A stretch of DNA of 64,000 nucleotides from Dromaius novaehollandiae (lineage: Eukaryota > Chordata > Aves > Casuariiformes > Dromaiidae), in the NCBI RefSeq assembly GCF_036370855.1, contig NC_088098.1, positions 38,753,981 to 38,817,980 on the forward strand, in the 5' to 3' direction. A program made the position numbers and the translations under genes. Shown piece after piece: positions 52,201 to 62,359 of the stretch. The notes beneath the pieces were generated by a model that saw only the letters and a program-made list of their open reading frames with translations, made no database searches and was not told the origin of the DNA. How positions within the stretch are numbered: position 1 is the first letter of the stretch; each line of letters begins with the position of its first letter.

Positions 52201-52489
52201 TTCCAACTAACATACTACCTAATGGTTAACTAGTACCTTGTCCCAATTTTAGATTTACTTACATTGAGGATCCCAAACCCATTTGGCATGAGCAATACGA
52301 GCTCTTCTCCCATCTGCAAAATGCTATAAACCTCACATTTTGCCACAGTGCCAAGACCACCACCTTGTAGCAGATCCTTTCTCTCAAGCATCTAGAGAAC
52401 AGTCATTTGAAGTAACAAACAGGATACACAGCATGATAGTTACAGCCTCCCTAACCTACAGATTTTACTTACTTGTCAATGTCTGCCAT
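37254..52489 (-). CDS. NAP1L1: NAP1L1, nucleosome assembly protein 1-like 1 (whole coding span, 14 coding exons)
   Basis: Fourteen exons join, with GT-AG introns and matching phases, into 1182 bases coding for 393 residues; the human form has 391. The product is a histone chaperone that binds H2A-H2B, shuttles between cytoplasm and nucleus and assists nucleosome assembly. In order: an acidic N-terminus (about 15-33), the dimerisation helix and NAP fold (about 70-345), a lysine-rich nuclear-localisation-type stretch (about 264-282), an acidic tail (about 349-378), and a terminal CKQQ box. The join is 52473-52489, 51657-51745, 49225-49327, 45628-45769, 45112-45192, 44747-44875, 44191-44262, 43440-43579, 41666-41811, 41565-41584, 40157-40279, 39425-39457, 39023-39073 and 37254-37289, all on the minus strand. 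No stop, frameshift or missing exon was found, so the gene looks functional. The promoter lies beyond 64000. Confidence 0.97.
38803..38832. repeat. perfect 13-bp-stem hairpin
   Basis: TTACAGTAAGAAA is followed by a 4-base loop (CATT) and then its exact reverse complement. It abuts a second hairpin at 38831-38850. Confidence 0.9.
38831..38850. repeat. perfect 8-bp-stem hairpin
   Basis: AAGAGCTT, a 4-base CAAC loop, then AAGCTCTT. It shares its first two bases with the preceding hairpin, so the two stems would stack in a transcript of either strand. Confidence 0.9.
39023..39073 (-). CDS. NAP1L1: NAP1L1 coding exon 13 (acidic tail)
   Basis: 51 bases, phase 0 at both ends, coding for EGEEEADEENDPDYDPK (residues 366-382). 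Acceptor TTTCAG, donor GTAAGC. It is part of the highly acidic tail that contacts the basic histones and, in mammals, is a site of polyglutamylation. Confidence 0.95.
39425..39457 (-). CDS. NAP1L1: NAP1L1 coding exon 12 (acidic tail micro-exon)
   Basis: 33 bases, phase 0 at both ends, coding for YDEEGEEADDE (residues 355-365). Acceptor CCTAG, donor GTGAGC. Skipping it would keep the frame. Confidence 0.94.
39458..40156 (-). other. NAP1L1 intron between exons 11 and 12
   Basis: About 0.7 kb, AT-rich. No nested gene or recognised repeat. Confidence 0.8.
40157..40279 (-). CDS. NAP1L1: NAP1L1 coding exon 11
   Basis: 123 bases, phase 0, residues 314-354. It holds the end of the NAP fold (DFEIGHFLRERIVPRSVLYF) and the start of the acidic tail (EAIEDDDDD). 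Acceptor TGCAG, donor GTAAGT. Confidence 0.96.
40280..41564 (-). other. NAP1L1 intron between exons 10 and 11
   Basis: About 1.3 kb, AT-rich. Nothing recognised beyond short chance frames. Confidence 0.8.
41565..41584 (-). CDS. NAP1L1: NAP1L1 coding exon 10 (20-base micro-exon)
   Basis: Only 20 bases. It completes V307 and codes for PESGDL (308-313). Acceptor TTACAG, donor GTAAGC. It is separated from exon 9 by only 81 bases. Its length is not a multiple of three, so it must be included for the frame to hold. Confidence 0.94.
41666..41811 (-). CDS. NAP1L1: NAP1L1 coding exon 9
   Basis: 146 bases, residues 259-306 with split codons at both ends. It contains the lysine-rich stretch KKGKNVTLKTIKKKQKHKGR, the nuclear-localisation-type segment inside the NAP fold, and the NDSFFNFFSPPE segment. 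Acceptor CTCCAG, donor GTAAGC-type. Confidence 0.96.
42119..42180. repeat. 31-bp perfect tandem duplication
   Basis: Bases 42119-42149 and 42150-42180 are identical. With no divergence between copies, the duplication is either very recent or an assembly artefact. Confidence 0.95.
42515..43150 (+). mobile_element. decayed CR1-type LINE fragment, plus orientation
   Basis: A stretch of about 630 bases follows, in order, the 3' part of the CR1 consensus as I know it. Matches include GGCTCTAAATTAGTTATTAC near 42607, AACAGCAGCCAGAAAG near 42683, the segment around TGGTGTACCCACATGC near 42752, AAAATCATGAGAAACC near 42902, and the closing GGATTCAAAAAGTGATT near 43072. It is too decayed to code. It lies in the intron between exons 8 and 9, antisense to NAP1L1. 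The match is from memory of the family, not a search; ends are approximate. Confidence 0.7.
43440..43579 (-). CDS. NAP1L1: NAP1L1 coding exon 8
   Basis: 140 bases, residues 212-257 plus two bases of G258. It codes for the core NAP-fold strands SFTLEFHFEPNDYFTNEV and SEPDDSDPFSFDGPEIMG. Acceptor TTTAAG, donor GTAAGT. The AAG acceptor is less usual than CAG, but is fixed by the phase of exon 7. Confidence 0.95.
43580..44190 (-). other. NAP1L1 intron between exons 7 and 8
   Basis: About 0.6 kb, AT-rich. A plus-strand open frame at 43721-44002 is judged chance. Confidence 0.8.
44191..44262 (-). CDS. NAP1L1: NAP1L1 coding exon 7
   Basis: 72 bases, phase 0, coding for residues 188-211: EHDEPILKHLKDIKVKF then SEAGQPM. 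Acceptor TACAG, donor GTTAGT. Confidence 0.95.
44263..44746 (-). other. NAP1L1 intron between exons 6 and 7
   Basis: 484 bases, AT-rich, nothing recognised. Confidence 0.8.
44747..44875 (-). CDS. NAP1L1: NAP1L1 coding exon 6
   Basis: 129 bases, phase 0, residues 145-187. A charged E/K segment (EEMKEKAKLEEEKKDEEK) is followed by GIPEFWLTVFKNVDLLSDMV, the diagnostic NAP1 motif. Acceptor ATCAAG, donor GTAGGT. Confidence 0.96.
45112..45192 (-). CDS. NAP1L1: NAP1L1 coding exon 5
   Basis: 81 bases, phase 0, residues 118-144, coding for RSEIINAIYEPTEEECEW then KADVEEEIS. Acceptor TTCCAG, donor GTGAGT. It is the end of the dimerisation helix region leading into an acidic linker. Confidence 0.95.
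45193..45627 (-). other. NAP1L1 intron between exons 4 and 5
   Basis: 435 bases, AT-rich, nothing recognised. Confidence 0.8.
45628..45769 (-). CDS. NAP1L1: NAP1L1 coding exon 4
   Basis: 142 bases, completing S70 and coding for residues 71-117. It includes LPKVVKRRVNALKNLQVQ and KFYEEVHELERKYAALYQ, the long dimerisation helix. Acceptor TTTCAG, donor GTATTT. At residue 88 there is Q where the human protein, as I recall it, has K. Confidence 0.96.
45770..49224 (-). other. NAP1L1 intron between exons 3 and 4
   Basis: 3.45 kb, AT-rich. It holds a small TAG/CAG-type trinucleotide repeat at 48538-48570. No nested gene is supported. Confidence 0.8.
48538..48570 (+). repeat. imperfect trinucleotide repeat (TAG/CAG)
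   Basis: About eleven trinucleotide units, first TAG and then a mixture of AAT, AGC and AGT-type units. Intronic, short and impure. Confidence 0.85.
49225..49327 (-). CDS. NAP1L1: NAP1L1 coding exon 3
   Basis: 103 bases, completing A36 and coding for residues 37-69: RQLTVQMMQNPQILAALQ then ERLDGLVGTSTGYIE, with the first two bases of S70. Acceptor TTTTAG, donor GTACAA. This is the N-terminal helix region of the NAP fold, including the stretch that acts as a nuclear export signal in related NAP1 proteins. Confidence 0.95.
49328..51656 (-). other. NAP1L1 intron between exons 2 and 3
   Basis: 2.3 kb, AT-rich. It contains the TG/CA palindromic repeat at 51198-51275. No gene is supported. Confidence 0.8.
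51198..51275. repeat. TG/CA repeat with a 24-base perfect palindrome
   Basis: Two TG/TA tracts and a CA tract. Bases 51235-51258 are self-complementary without a spacer, centred on ATACGTAT. It would extrude as a cruciform or fold as a tight hairpin. Confidence 0.9.
51657..51745 (-). CDS. NAP1L1: NAP1L1 coding exon 2
   Basis: 89 bases, completing N6 and coding for residues 7-35: KEQAELDQQDMEDVEEVE then EEETGEDANSK. This is the acidic N-terminal segment. Acceptor AATAG, donor GTAACC. The EDANSK end differs from the ETKLK of the human form I recall. Confidence 0.94.
51746..52472 (-). other. NAP1L1 intron between exons 1 and 2 (coding numbering)
   Basis: 727 bases, AT-rich, nothing recognised. 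Confidence 0.8.
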
Positions 52490-52507
52490 TCTCTTAGATT
52501 TCAAGCC
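52473..52507 (-). CDS. NAP1L1: NAP1L1 first coding exon (start codon 52487-52489)
   Basis: A 35-base exon with 18 bases of 5' UTR (52490-52507) and 17 coding bases giving MADID plus two bases of N6. The ATG context is AGAGAATGG, with G at +4. A CTCTCTAG acceptor precedes it, so a non-coding exon must lie further upstream. Donor GTAAGT. Confidence 0.93.
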
Positions 52508-53606
52508 CTAGAGAGAGAAAAAAAGCCTGTAAGAACAGCCGCATTAGACTTCATTTACATGATCTACACTTAAGCGCCATCAATATCAAAAAAAGGAAGT
52601 GAACTGCATAACCTTGGAGAAATATGATAGAATATATATTGTAAGATGAACAGAAGTGTATTTCCCATATAATATTTTGGAATTCTCACTCCAAAGTGCA
52701 CAGAAATATAGAAGAATGATTCTGGCTTAGTATTAATAGAGCTACTTACGTAAGCTGAAATACCAGCAAAATAGCGGGTTGCATTTTATATCATAAGACC
52801 ATAGTAATATTACTGAATGAAAACCAGTCATTTCTAATTAAAAATAATATATAAAACAAAAATAAAATCTGAAAACAAACTGCAGTAAGAAGGGTCCTAG
52901 AACCCTTTCGGCAACTGTTTACTCACTTCTAGTAGGTAACTGCAAATATAGGATACTTGCAGCTAACTCGGTTCCTTTTAATACTAAATTCTTCTATGGA
53001 TCCATGGATCCACTAGCCCTACAAAAAACAACCCAAGTAGTTCCCTAAACTACACAGGGAATTACCACATTTCACAACAAATTTGATGCCACTGTGCCAA
53101 GCTATTTAACATTGCTAATTTCCATATCCTCAATGACCAGAATTTAAATGTCCCTGTAAGCATCATACCACTAGCATTCAAGACACTATAAGCATAAAAC
53201 TTAATGTTGAGACTACTTCAAATCTTACATACCATGAGGCACATACTATGTATAACAACATTTTCAATCAGCAAAGTTATAGCTAGAGGATTCTAGTCTC
53301 CAAAGTAAAAGATATTTCTGGTAATCTGAATTCAGAGATGGTATTACTCACTAGACAATACTGTATCACTACCGTCATTTTAGTTTCTCCTGAACCACTA
53401 GGCCTAATTATCAATCCGTCCACTGGTCCAAGAAGCATGGCAACCACTTCTTTAGAGACCTCATTTTAGCTGCTGTCCACTAAGCTGAACACACTCAACT
53501 ATGTTGCCAGAAGTTCAGCTTCTCATAATGCGTGCTACTGAGAATTTTAGTCACTACAAAAGCTTTTTTCCCCTGAAAAAAAGTGAAAAATGTTTGTTTT
53601 GTTAAA

Positions 53607-53619
53607 AAAAAAAAAAATG
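53607..53619 (+). repeat. poly-A run
   Basis: About 13 to 14 A in the NAP1L1 5' intron. No adjacent retrotransposon body was recognised. Confidence 0.8.
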
Positions 53620-54409
53620 TTAACACAAGAACATAAACCCAGTAAGATCAGGACAGTATCAGTAAATAAAGAGAGATGTTAGAATCTAAAGTCTTCAGAA
53701 TTGAATGCCTACATTCTAGATAGATACAATCAAAATATATTTGCCTAGTGTCATAAATACTTCCCAATAATTACATGGGAAGGAAGTATTCCCTGTCTTC
53801 ATTTAGGGCCACAGGTTTCAAATGCTAATGAAGTATTTGACTTACTCTTAGCTTGCACTCTATGCAAGACCTTTTCAAGGATACTGGTCATCTCACTGTT
53901 TAAAAGAACACATGAGGAGCATTGTTCACCTACCTTGCATGTATTTCTGTGCAAGTGACAGATAATCACATTCACTAAGTATTTTTGTTCCTAGAGGACA
54001 ACAATGTCTTCTCTCTCTCTTCTCCCTCCTCAAATACAGCTTCCCCCACACCCATGAAACTAGAAGCAGCTCTTTGTTCAAAGGCGTGACCAGTGACAAA
54101 ATGACAGTGGACTCAACAAAACAGCAGGTGAAACCTCTTAGAAACAGGTTTGTTGAAACAAACTGACTTCTACAGTTCAATGAATCATTTTTCCTAAATA
54201 AGGACATGAGATTACCTGTGACCAAATCATGCCAAAAGCTACTTAACAGTACCAGTAACGATCCCATAAAGGCCATTAGCAGATGCTAAGGGAAAAGTAA
54301 GGACATGGCAAGAATTTCCCCAGAAACTCTCCTAGCTTTCAACAACTTTCACAAAAAATATACTGGCTCAGGAAATATAGGTATCTAACACCCCTCTGCC
54401 CCAACAAAT

Positions 54410-55380
54410 TTCTCTTTCATGAACTAGTCCCACATCTTTCCCTGACACCATGCAAAACATCCAGAGACAGAGTTCCAAAGTTTAACCACACCTTGTTTTA
54501 AGTAATACTTCCTTTTGTTTTGAACCCAGTACATGGTAACTTCATTTGACGACTTCTTCATCCACCACATGGGATGAGAACAAACAATGAATCCTCTCTT
54601 TAGAGTGCAAACCCTGCTCTCCTCCCTCTCCAGTCGACAGTCTCAGCTTGCTCAGCCACTTTTTACACAGGATCCACGCCATCCCTTTGATCATCCTTAG
54701 GGCCATTCTCTGTACATTTCAGTTTTACTTATTCTTTGACATGATGGAGACAGGTAAGATCAGGGCAACACAAAAATGCAGGCAAGCCACGAATTTATGC
54801 AATAGTATAAGGACTTTGTTCTGTTTTCTATTCCTTTCCAAATAATTCTTACTTTTTTTTTTAAATGACTGCTACTCAACAGCAAGCTGATGTTACCACT
54901 CAAGCATCAAACCGCTAAGATCCTGTTTGAGTTACGACATTCAGCTTAGAGGCCATAGCTAAGTTTTTTTTTTTCCTATACTGGGCAGAGAAGCAAATAA
55001 AATTTCACTAGCCTGCATTACTCTTGAAGTCTACAGTTGGCCCTTGTCTTTACCAACCAGAATAACTGAGTATCACCAACAGCCTTCATACTCTCACTGT
55101 TCATCCCCTTTTTCAAGATCATTTATAACCATGTTGAAGGCATGCATTTGAGTACAGAACTCTAGGGAAGCTCACTCTCTAGGTCCCCCCACTGCAAGGG
55201 CCAGTTACGCTTATTAAACAATCTATGCAAGGCCTGTATCTTTTTCTGTAACTGCCTAGTTTACTGAAAGCCTTTGGATGAGGTTCCACAAACGTTTTTG
55301 GAAATTCAAATAGACCATATCAAACAATTGTCAGCTTCAAATCCTCCCTTCAACATGTTTGCATCAGCCTCATCCTATTT
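54410..55380 (-). mobile_element. decayed CR1-type LINE fragment, minus orientation
   Basis: About 970 bases that follow the reverse complement of the CR1 3' half in order. They run from the 3'-terminal part (around 54425-54520), through TTGATCATCCTTAGGGCC at about 54679 and the GATCATTTATAACCATGTTG block near 55118, to AAAGCCTTTGG near 55268. The last is the remnant of the reverse-transcriptase segment coding for DFxKAFDKVP on the minus strand. It is full of stops and indels and not coding. It is sense-oriented relative to NAP1L1. Recognised from memory of the family; ends approximate. Confidence 0.75.
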
Positions 55381-58300
55381 TTCCCCACTATTCTCTTTGC
55401 ATCCATCTTTTTTCATGCATCATCCTTTAATTTTCTCTCCACTTTTTACACAACTTTATCAAAAAAACTACTTGGAAGAATTGCTCCCCAAGCTTGGAAG
55501 ATATTACTGTTTACCATCACACTGTCATCTATCAGCTCTAGACAACAGTTCTTGTGTGATAAGGCTACAAGGCATTATGCCAGCAAAACTCTGCACTGGC
55601 AGACATTTAGACCGATCTGTGCAACCCACCAGCATGCATATATAGCTGTATCACATTTACTTTATTGCCATCAAGTTAAACAACCCCAACCTTCTCTATA
55701 AATGCAGTTCTACCCATAAAAAACACTGTACAGGCAGACAGGTACTGACAAAATACCTTCCCTGAGAGGTAATAACCCGCACTGCCTTTGCACAATGTCT
55801 AATACAGGGTCCTGGTCTTGTGTATGAGCTTTAAATACAATACAGATCACAATCAGTAATATTAAAATACATACTGCTAAATAAGCATTGTGATTATCTC
55901 CCTAAGTCTTGGTAGACAGTACTCCTAGTTACTATCACTCAGCTGCCCACAGAAAGTGGAGTTACACAGCCCTCCTTCCTTCCTTGTTTCATAGCTGCAT
56001 CTAGGATTGCGAACAGCAGCTGCACTTTGACACCTGAGCAGCAGGAGGCATTCACTCCTATCACTGCTTGAAGCAATCCTCAGGAGATACTAGTTCATCG
56101 GTTGCCAGTGTAGGATTACAACAAACCTGGCTACAGTTGGTGTTTTACTTCAAGTCTCAGCTTTGGACTGAGACACTGGTTAGAATCTAGGCTTCGGGTC
56201 TGCAGCAAAAGGGTTATGAGTGCCAATAAAGGGCATCCCTCCACTGGTCAAAAGCCAGGAGGTAAATAACCCACCAACTCTTAAAATATTTATTTCCCTG
56301 TTATTTGAACAGCTAGGGCCAGTAGCACTGAATTATGGGCAAATGCAGCACTGCCCAGAGACTTCAATTACAATGAAAAATATTTTGCTGCTTATTTTTG
56401 AAATACACAGAGAAAAAGAAATGCAAATCTTATCTTTACAGGGCTTTAAAGACAGCACATCGGAAGTTCATGCTACAAAAAGGAAGCAAGAGAACACCAA
56501 AGGAAACTACAGTAAGCCTTCTAAAAGCTAACATTTAAGCTTTCTTTCACACAGGTAGCTTAAGCTTGATCAGAAGCCTGCCCAACACCATCACAAGAAA
56601 ATGCGTATGTTTTCAAAACAAAAAGTTTAGATTACTTGTTAATCATAAGCTTAGCCACATTTTTGAGTGCATCTTGCAGAATTACAAAAGTTTACAGAAT
56701 TACTTTAAAAACTTAAATCTTACCAAAACAGTATCAAAATCCACTATTTGCCATGATGTTTAAATGACACTTCACCTCTTTAATCTCTGCTTTAACTTTT
56801 TTAAATTTTGTCCTATACATGCAGAAAATGACATCACCATGTGTTTATCCTCGAATTATCCATGAGCAAGTTTTCAATTTTCAGGAAATACTACTGGGTT
56901 ACTATTTCCTCACTAACTAATTTCATATAAGTAAAGTCTTTAGTTTTAAATATTCAGTCCTTCTCACAGTCAAATGATTTGGACTTTTCTCTTTCACAGC
57001 CTGCCTTTATCCATGCACAAACCAGTCTGAGTTTACACAACAGCTATGGTGAGAAGCCTTTTTCTTGAAGGTCAGCTTTAACCATCCTAAACAAGCATGC
57101 CAGTATTAGATTACCCTGACATCCACCAAGCCTCAGGAGGACAGGTCACAGCGAGGTGAATTAGTAGTCAGCTGATGAAGCAAGACATTCCTGAGACACA
57201 GTTCCTCCAACAAAACAACAGCTTTTTACACAAACACAGAGCACAAGCCCTAGCTTTGGCAGCCAGCCAATTGTTCTCAGCTGTTCAGCATCTCTGTGGA
57301 TACCATACCACGCACGGTACCCATTCTGTCTTTCAGGAAACATCATTTCCCCTCTCTAGAGGAATTGCTCACTCTATTAGCTTGCAATGGCATGTGGAAG
57401 AAATTTTTCAAGTAGTTCAAGGGATACAAATGGGCTTCTGGGGGATACTGGAACCCAACCTACAGCCAGGCATCACATACACAAGTCTTAAAAACAACCC
57501 TATGCTTCTGCCCAAATGAATTCCCTCAGTACTCTATAACAAAGTACAGCAAATGAGCCAGCCTGTTGACAGAGCTGCACCTCAGCCTCCTTCTGCCTCC
57601 TTTCTCAAGGCAGGCCTTGAGTAACAGAGCAATGCATGTAACAGAAAATAGCTGAAGCAAATGGGCCACATGTGGGATTAAGTAAGTGCAAGAAAAGACA
57701 GTAACCTAAGTGGACAAGGTCATATGTCAGTGAAGAGGAATCCAGCCGGAGAATAGCTAGGTACAAAAAAACAAAACAAAAATCACTTTAGGCTGTTTAC
57801 AGCGCACACACAAACCGCAAGTGCCAGAGAAGTCACTTCATACTAGCCAAGTTCAGCACTTATGGACCGAGAAACTCAAGGTAAATATATTCACTAAAAA
57901 CTACTCAAAATTGATCCTCTTGCCTAACATTTCAGGAAGCCAACTTGTAACTTCAAAAAAATTTTATGCTGCCAATAAAATGAAAGTTACAAACCTTTTT
58001 AGTGGCTTAATCAAGCTAACTGAAACAATTACTCTAAACATCTACAGTCAAAGGGTCCCTCCCTAAGAGCTCAGCTTACAGTTGTTTCATCCACACGAAT
58101 GTCAGAACTGGGTGAACAGTTCAGAAGTACACAGTACATGGTACAGAATTATACACTTCAAATCCTTCAGGTATTAAGACCTAATAAGACAAATCAATCA
58201 TTTCACAACTGCTAATGGAAGCTATAGTACCAACTGCTAGATAGGAAAACTGTTACACAGGAAAGGATCCCACAGTTCAGTAATGGGGAGAGCATTTTAG

Positions 58301-58524
58301 TCACTCTTAAAACAGAAACAATTCAGTAATGTATTAGACAAAAGGCCATTTCAAAACGGAATCAAGCAAAAGAACTGCCTTTTTACCTTTGCATTCAAAT
58401 TCACGTAACACCAACTATCAGTAGCACGGGAAGTGGGACATGGAGATACAGAAGAGTTATTGTGCATATCATTAACATGATATTTAAACAACATACTACA
58501 ATCAAAGATTAAATCATTCATATT

Positions 58525-58546
58525 CTAAAAATATATGTATTTTTAG
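58525..58546. repeat. AT-rich hairpin, 9-bp stem
   Basis: CTAAAAATA, a 4-base loop (TATG), then TATTTTTAG. It is perfect but AT-rich, so chance is a fair explanation. Confidence 0.8.
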
Positions 58547-61500
58547 GAAAGCTGAAGGTGAAAAGTTAATTTCAGATACATGATTAGGGTAGTCCTATAC
58601 CAGCACATCAACTATTTGGTGAGAGATATTATCAGCTATTTGAGTTCTCCAAAGAATTTCCTTTTATTACTGCCTCAGAATTCTTCTGTTAAAGATTTCC
58701 TACTGGTAATGCAGGAGAGGCAAAAATTGACAAAGTTAAATTAAATTTTCAAACCTAGAGGAGATAATTAAGATTGTCTGCCCAAACACAAGAGCAATAC
58801 AATACAAGAGCAGAAGATAAATGCACAAGAAAGTACTGGTCTAACATAAAGGCTTAAATCATATTACCCAGGCCTGATAGAGAGATTAAGGAGCTAGTAA
58901 CATAAGGAAGGAATCTAGCTCTCTCAATATAGAAACTAGGAAAAGGTGCCACCGGTGCCTTATAGAATGCTCAGACAAAACCACTGTTTTGTTAGAATTT
59001 ATTGCATAAGCACTAGCTCAATCACTGTGTCCAAAAGACAGTCACAGATCAACAAAGAGCAGAAATGCTAACTGGCAGTGGATACATGGGAATTTTTAGC
59101 AGAAGCTTGAGTAAGATTTTTCTGAATCAGGCAGAGAACATAAATGGGTAGCTGTTTCAAAAAACATACTCAGAACCTTGAAATCTGTTTTTGCTTGAAA
59201 GTATGGTAGAGTTTCTAGTAGTGGCATAGTCCATTAAAACTCTGCAGCCGGTGAAAGACACAGCTGGAGCAGAGGCAGGGTAGGACTGCCCATGGCTGCT
59301 GCCTCCTCTGTGCCAATTGCCACCGGCCAGCCAGTGACTGCAGCTGGCAGACAGCTCGACTTGTGACTATGTGCGGCTGCTCAGGCTAACTAGGACAGGG
59401 AGTCCTCATGTCACCACGGGGAGAAGGTAGAAATAAGTCTTCTTGGTAAGGGGGAAACAAAGTTTCATTGCTGACCTTACAATTCTCCACAGTCAGCTAA
59501 AGCTGATACAACTGGCAGATGCTGCTGGAAAAGCTGATCCTGGCTCTCCCTTGGCTCTGCATTGTATCTCCTTTGTATCAGCTAAGTGCTTGAATGGCTA
59601 TAAGGCTAAAAAAATGTGCTAGGTTTCTCTTTTGTACAGTTACATGAGTAAGAGCAGGGTTAAAACAAGGCGGGCACTGCAGGCAAGCACCTTTTAGAGA
59701 TGGATAGGATTAAACAAGTTTGAAGTTATTGGCAAACTGTGTGCTATAACATCAAAGATGGCCTTGTGATAACAGCAAAATTTGGAATTTTAGAATTTGA
59801 TATTTTTCCCCCCCTCTGAAAGCATAGCACTAGCTACTGCTAGAGATAAAACACTAAATCATGATACTGCAGAACCAAGTAATACAATTAACCAAAATCA
59901 TCATCTCTCTCTTCCCTTTAAGTTGCATTCTCACTTGTTCCTAGTAACTCCTGAGGAAAAGGTACCAACTGCAGCCATTTGTCAATGTAACTATTTCACT
60001 GATGCTTGCAAGCACAATAGAAATGTTGTGGCAAGAGAGCAGAAGCTTACTTCAACTCTAAGGTTCTCTGCAAGTTGCATGAAGTCTCCAATTATGTGAT
60101 GGGAAAACTCAAATTCTTCAAAATAAAGCAGACTAATCACACAGCTAATTTAATTAGTTCTTAGCAACTGCAGAGTTTGTTTTCATTCACATGGAAACAC
60201 TTTCTAGAGCTTTCTCTTTACCTAATTTTTAAATCAGGAAATGAAGATTCTATCAAATACTCAACTCTATTATTGTAGCATTTGGTATTTATTTTAGGCA
60301 GCGCCTGTTTATTTTTGAAGGAAAAAAGTCTCCACGAGGAGAAGGAAATGGACTACAAAATTACAATTTAAAATCAGGACTAAATTATTTCTGCATGTTT
60401 TTCTCTGCTACTGATCTGGGCTCCCTGATCATGTTCTAAAAATAGAGTAATTAACACACAATGTGGCCTTTGTTCTGGGTGCCAGCATTCTGTAGCAGAA
60501 AACCTACCCATTTCTATTTAGGACAATCTTTCATTATTATAAAATTAATCCAGAAGTTTAAATCCAAATCAAAAAAAAAACTTAGTTTTTTTTAAACAAA
60601 CTAAACAGCATAGCTTGTCGTAGTCTCTCCTTTCCATCACTTGTAATATGAAAACATGCTCACTATTAATAGCTGAAATTAGAGTTTTCATATATGAAGA
60701 GATCTTCAAAACTTCCAGATTGTTTTTCGATTCAGTTCATTCTGGCAGAAGCATTCATTTTGTTGATGAGTGTCAGAGCAGTAATATACAAATAGTGTTT
60801 TAGCAAAGCACTTGAGGTAGCAGGTTGCATTTTAACAGTTTAAGATCAACTTGTGTATGTTACAACATCAGTTAAAGGAAAGAGATTTGCCAGTTATAAC
60901 CAAACACAACAATGCTGGCAGTTACACTGCTGTCTGCAAGAAAGAAACAGTGCGGCATTAATGCTTTTTAAAATCTTTTCTAAGTTAACCAGTTTAACAG
61001 CCTTATCCAAAAACTACGTTGAAAATACTGAAAAATGTTTCCAAGCTTCAAAAGGGTGTTTTTGCTGAAACATCTGATTAATACAGAATAATAAATCCAT
61101 TCACTCCCTCAGAAGCTCCTGAAATTTATAGAATATATTTAATAGCCTTTTTGTTAGCTTCAGTTCAGTACCATTTCCATGAAAATGAAGCCATTACTGA
61201 ATTGCACACCTTAAAGTCTCCCAGTTTTCAAATAACAAGCCAGCATTAACTAAAGAAAGAAGACAACATTAATCCAACTGATACATTTGGTGGCTATGTG
61301 AGATGTTACAACAGATAAGACCCAACAGATGTATAAACATGGTTATGGTTTCAGTAAGTCACTTTCAAATGACTAAGTGCAGCATTTAAGAAGTTCTTGC
61401 AAGTGTATAATGTACCTCTAGAAAGCTGAGAAACTTAAGCCTTAGCTACAAAATAACCTTTGCAAATTTTTTCTGTAAATTCTGTTCAATCATGCTATCA

Positions 61501-62081
61501 GCACCAGCAGAAGTACTTGATAAGTCTACAATACTGAAGAAGGTGATAAAAGAATCAAGAGGACATGTCAAGAAGATGCCACCAGTTCAACAATGGTAAG
61601 CATGTTTCTGATGATGCAACCTCATGTATGCCCAGCAAACAGAATAAGGCACTTACACCAACTCATACTTAACCATCCAAAATAAAGATTCATTACTTCC
61701 CAAACTGGAGTATCACAGAATTAAGAACTGCTTAAAAAGGTGATCCAAGCTCAGTGGAAAACAGTACTAAAACCTAAAGTAACATATATTAGAAGAAGCA
61801 ATTCAATCAATTTTAGAGTTCAAAAGGTTAAAAAGTTGCTGTACAAAGGCACAGGCATAATTGCATGCAAGCCACTGAAGGCCTATTCAACATGCATGAG
61901 TTGTCAAGATCTGAAAGAGATGCATAATGACCAAAAGAAACAGTGCAAAACATGCTCATTATAAACTTCAGTGACATATCCTTAAAAACATTACATTCAC
62001 TGCTAACACTGCAGCAGAGAAGAAAGATTCAGGGCCCAGCAACATGAATACCTGTGAAATAGAAACAGTTTAAACCTGCGA

Positions 62082-62359
62082 TTAATAGCATTTGAGAGGT
62101 CAGCAATGAAAAGCAACACAAAAATACTTAAAGGGAAGTGGAACAAAAACAGATTAAAAATTGTTTGAGAGGTAAACTTTTTCTCTCCCCTAGAACTTAG
62201 TCTTTCTATGCTTAAGCCAGCCTCTTAAGCCAGAATTAAAAGGAAGCTTTCTTTAAAGGAAAAGTCATCCCAACAGAACTGTGGAAGAGCTGTCTCTGCT
62301 TTGAAACATTTAAGTATTTTTGTGTTGCTTCTTATTACTCACCTCTCAAATGCTATTAA
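62082..62359. mobile_element. 278-bp inverted-repeat element bounded by TTAA (MITE-like)
   Basis: Left arm 62082-62132 and right arm 62309-62359 are 51 bases each and pair without gaps at 47 positions. The outer 19 (TTAATAGCATTTGAGAGGT) and the inner 22 are perfect; all four mismatches fall in the 10 bases between. A TTAA lies at each outer end, which could be a target-site duplication of piggyBac type. The 176-base interior has no coding frame and repeats TTTGAGAGGT once (62164-62173). The termini do not look like the usual piggyBac CCC-type ends, so the family is unassigned. In a transcript of either strand it could form a long hairpin. Confidence 0.7.

Noticed and set aside
62040-62062. 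CACAG|GTATTC-like donor as a possible NAP1L1 non-coding exon 1
   Set aside because: A single donor-like match with no GC-rich or promoter context. The real 5' exon is expected in a CpG island, which is absent up to 64000.
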